A DNA stretch of 64,000 nucleotides from Osmia lignaria lignaria (Eukaryota > Arthropoda > Insecta > Hymenoptera > Megachilidae): the NCBI RefSeq assembly GCF_051020975.1, contig NC_135033.1, positions 3,003,501 through 3,067,500 of the forward strand. Direction: 5' to 3'. The position numbers and the translations under genes are program-made. A model generated the notes under the pieces. That model did no database searches. It saw nothing but the letters and a program-made list of their open reading frames with translations, and was not told the DNA's origin. Positions within the stretch are counted from its first letter, which is position 1. Each line of letters begins with the position of its first letter. Positions 53,501-56,500 of the stretch are shown piece after piece.

Positions 53501-56500
53501 TAGCGCAATTTAATACGTCGTAAATTCACCGTCTCGACTTCGAGTGTATTCGCTTCCTTACGTAGGTGCCAACGTTGCTGCATTAATATTAAAAGGCATA
53601 TACGCGCGATTGGAAGCCAACCGAGATTGAGCCTTCCATCGTCATCGCTGTTTTTCGATTACATCCAACAATGATCCTTTGCTCGCTAAAGTTCAATATG
53701 AAACGACAGGAATATCTTTATGCTTGTTGGGAATAATTCATGTTTGATACCAAGGTCACGCGACAATTGTTTATTTTTAAATGTAAAATTAAAACCGACT
53801 GAAAAAAGGAAGCAATCGGTTTCAGTTTATAAGTACCACCGTTACAGAGCTACGTAAAATTCAGAAAATAAATATTTCAAATGCTATTTAACCCTTAAAC
53901 AACGGAGCCTTGGTCAACAATAACCCAACCTTACAAACCATATACAATAATTTTTAAAGAAACAGTATAAACTTTAGAAAGCAAAAATAATATCACGTAC
54001 AAAATTCCATTAAAATTGTGACTCTCTCCATGGTCCGCCGTCCGAGGGTTAATCATTAGATTCTACAAAGTTCAAATAAAATAATGTTTTAAATCGAAAT
54101 TTAATTTTCATTTTAAGAATCTAATGCTTATAATTTTATTTTCAGCTATACGCGTGATATAAAATAAAATAAATAATTGACTATTTATTATTTGATTTAA
54201 CATTTCGGGATGTACACTGATGTACATAAAGTTCATTGTCTTAAGAGGGTTGAAAATCGTTTTACTATAATTTTTTATAAAAGATACCAGTACTATGCTA
54301 ATTATTTTTAAACAAGAAATGTTAAAACCATCCTATTGATAAGTTTAAAAGTTTCAGTATTAACTTGAAAACAAGGGTATAACTAAATAGATTCGGGGGG
54401 GGGGGGGGACTGATTAAAAAATTCTAAGATTCTGAAAAATTCAGTTAGGATTAACAATATTAAATACCGAATAATGTTAAATAAAGCTAAAAGATCAGAC
54501 CAGATATATAAAAGCCCTAGTTATGTCAATGTTGAAAAGTATAATCGCAGGAATAAATAGTTGCTGAAAATTAAGTGATCACGAATGTATGATCAATTCA
54601 AATACATGTACTTACAGATTGAAAGAAACAGATCAAGATACATACAACATTATATAAAAAAGATATCCTGAATGTGAACTTACCAAGCATCTTGCTGAGA
54701 TCGGCATTGTGGAGATCAGGATTCTCGTCGGCCAATTTCTTGCGCTCGACCTTTGCCCAGACCATGAAGGCGTTCATCGGACGACGTATCCGCTGCTCCT
54801 TCAGGCTTCTCTGGGCTGTACTGCCAGGATGGCACATCTTCACCCCAGCAGGAATCGGTGAGATGCCTTGTTGATATTCCAGAGACGGGCCGGAAGCCAG
54901 CCAAGACATGTCCTCCAGCCGCTGTTGCGCCGGACCGCTTAACATTCCCGGTATCTGAAATATTTAAGTATCAATCAGACGAGGAATCTTCGAACGATCG
55001 TTCATCCTCTTTTCTTGATAATTAAACACGCTTGCTAATAGATTCACTGAAGGCGGATAAAAAGACTTCTGCAAATCGGTGGCGTTACGGAAGTGGACAA
55101 GAACAAGCGAGAGTAAAGTAAAGGGTTCTCGAAAGTAAAGGGGTGTGAGAACTCGAAAATATCGGGTACCTGATACTCGGATCGGATTGGGAATTATTTC
55201 AGTCGACTCGGGATTCCCGAAATTGGAAGCGTAGGCGTTTAGTGTAGGGTGAGAGAGGGTTTCGTCTCCCCGGATGCTTTTAATTCGGGCCGGGGACCGC
55301 TAGGTGGCGGCGAGATGATCCTTGACAGTGTTCTCGCAAGCGGTCGCCTGGCATACAGTTCGAATATATGTACAGAAGTTCCGAATTGCGGTATGATAGG
55401 TCTCTGAGGCAGCAATCGTCTGTTGTCAGATCCCAAGACGAAAACGCCCTTTTCCTCCTCTCTCCTACAGAAGTATGTATTCACAAAAAATTATATCTAA
55501 AATTTACTCTGAGCCGACCGAAACAATTCCCGTCTCGACAATTTTCACACATCTATCCTGATATTTTCGGGTTCTCGTACAATATTAATCATAGTGTCCG
55601 TTCGTCTAGTAAAAAAGCACTGACTTTGGAGTCCAAGTTTCAACCGCAGCACATATCATAAATCTAAATTATTTAATAAAAGCGTTAAAATAATTAACAT
55701 AATCATCTGATAAAAACTTTAGAATATTCAATAATTTTTAGAATTTCAATAATTTCCTTGAAATTACAAAATACACTAAACGAAAGGATAATATGATTGA
55801 TAATTGTACACCTTTATTAACTAATATCATTGGTACTGAAATTTAACGATTACCGAGCCACATGCGTATGTCGTAAGCCTAGGAATAGTCCTATTTTATT
55901 CTGTATCAAGTTACTGAAGAAGTTAACGCTGAATTGAAATGTATTAGAGAAAATCTAACTTTAGTTTTCGAAAATAAGGATCTGTTAAAACGAGAACTTC
56001 GTTTCTATTGGTCTGAAAGTCTACACGAAGATGGACGTGTCATTCTCTGATTGTGCTTTTGAGATATCGGTTCGAAGGATTTGGGTTTTTCCCCTGTCAA
56101 AAATTTCCTTGAAGTTCCATGACATGAGTCACTGGAATATCCGTTTATAAATAATTTTTGCAAGCCTTCACTCATGCAATGACCGGCTGTCCTAAAATCC
56201 TCATTGCGGTGAGTTCTTCATTATTGCACAAAATTTGGACTCAATCACTGTTCTGAAGATTACGTAATAACTGTTAACCATTCAGTGATAGCAATGAAAA
56301 AATAATGAAAAATAAATCTTGCAAATTAATCTGGCAAATTCAAAGAAAGAAAATCTCTTTAGAGCAATAAGCTAACGTTGAATATCGCGTTCAAAGCGCT
56401 GTTCTTCTCCGTTTATTTCACTGGAGCTGGCGAGGAACGCTGTAAAACAACTGGAACGTAGGTGTGCACGCGTCACGTTCGGACGGAAACAACGTTCGAT

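Larger units (their letters stand above)
10310..54683 (-). other. Giant intron (44,374 bp) inside the Sox15 HMG box
   Basis: The donor GTAAGT at 54683 and the acceptor TTTCAG ending at 10310 bracket 44.4 kb. No internal exon that keeps the HMG box is needed: SKML G|GA AAG AAA TGG reads straight through as SKMLGKKW. SoxF genes in other animals are known to carry an intron within the HMG box. The insertion site looks the same, but I have not aligned it. The other introns of this gene are 0.3-2.2 kb, so this one is exceptional. Its contents are listed separately: MITEs, foldback elements, minisatellites and GC-richer islands. Confidence 0.93.
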
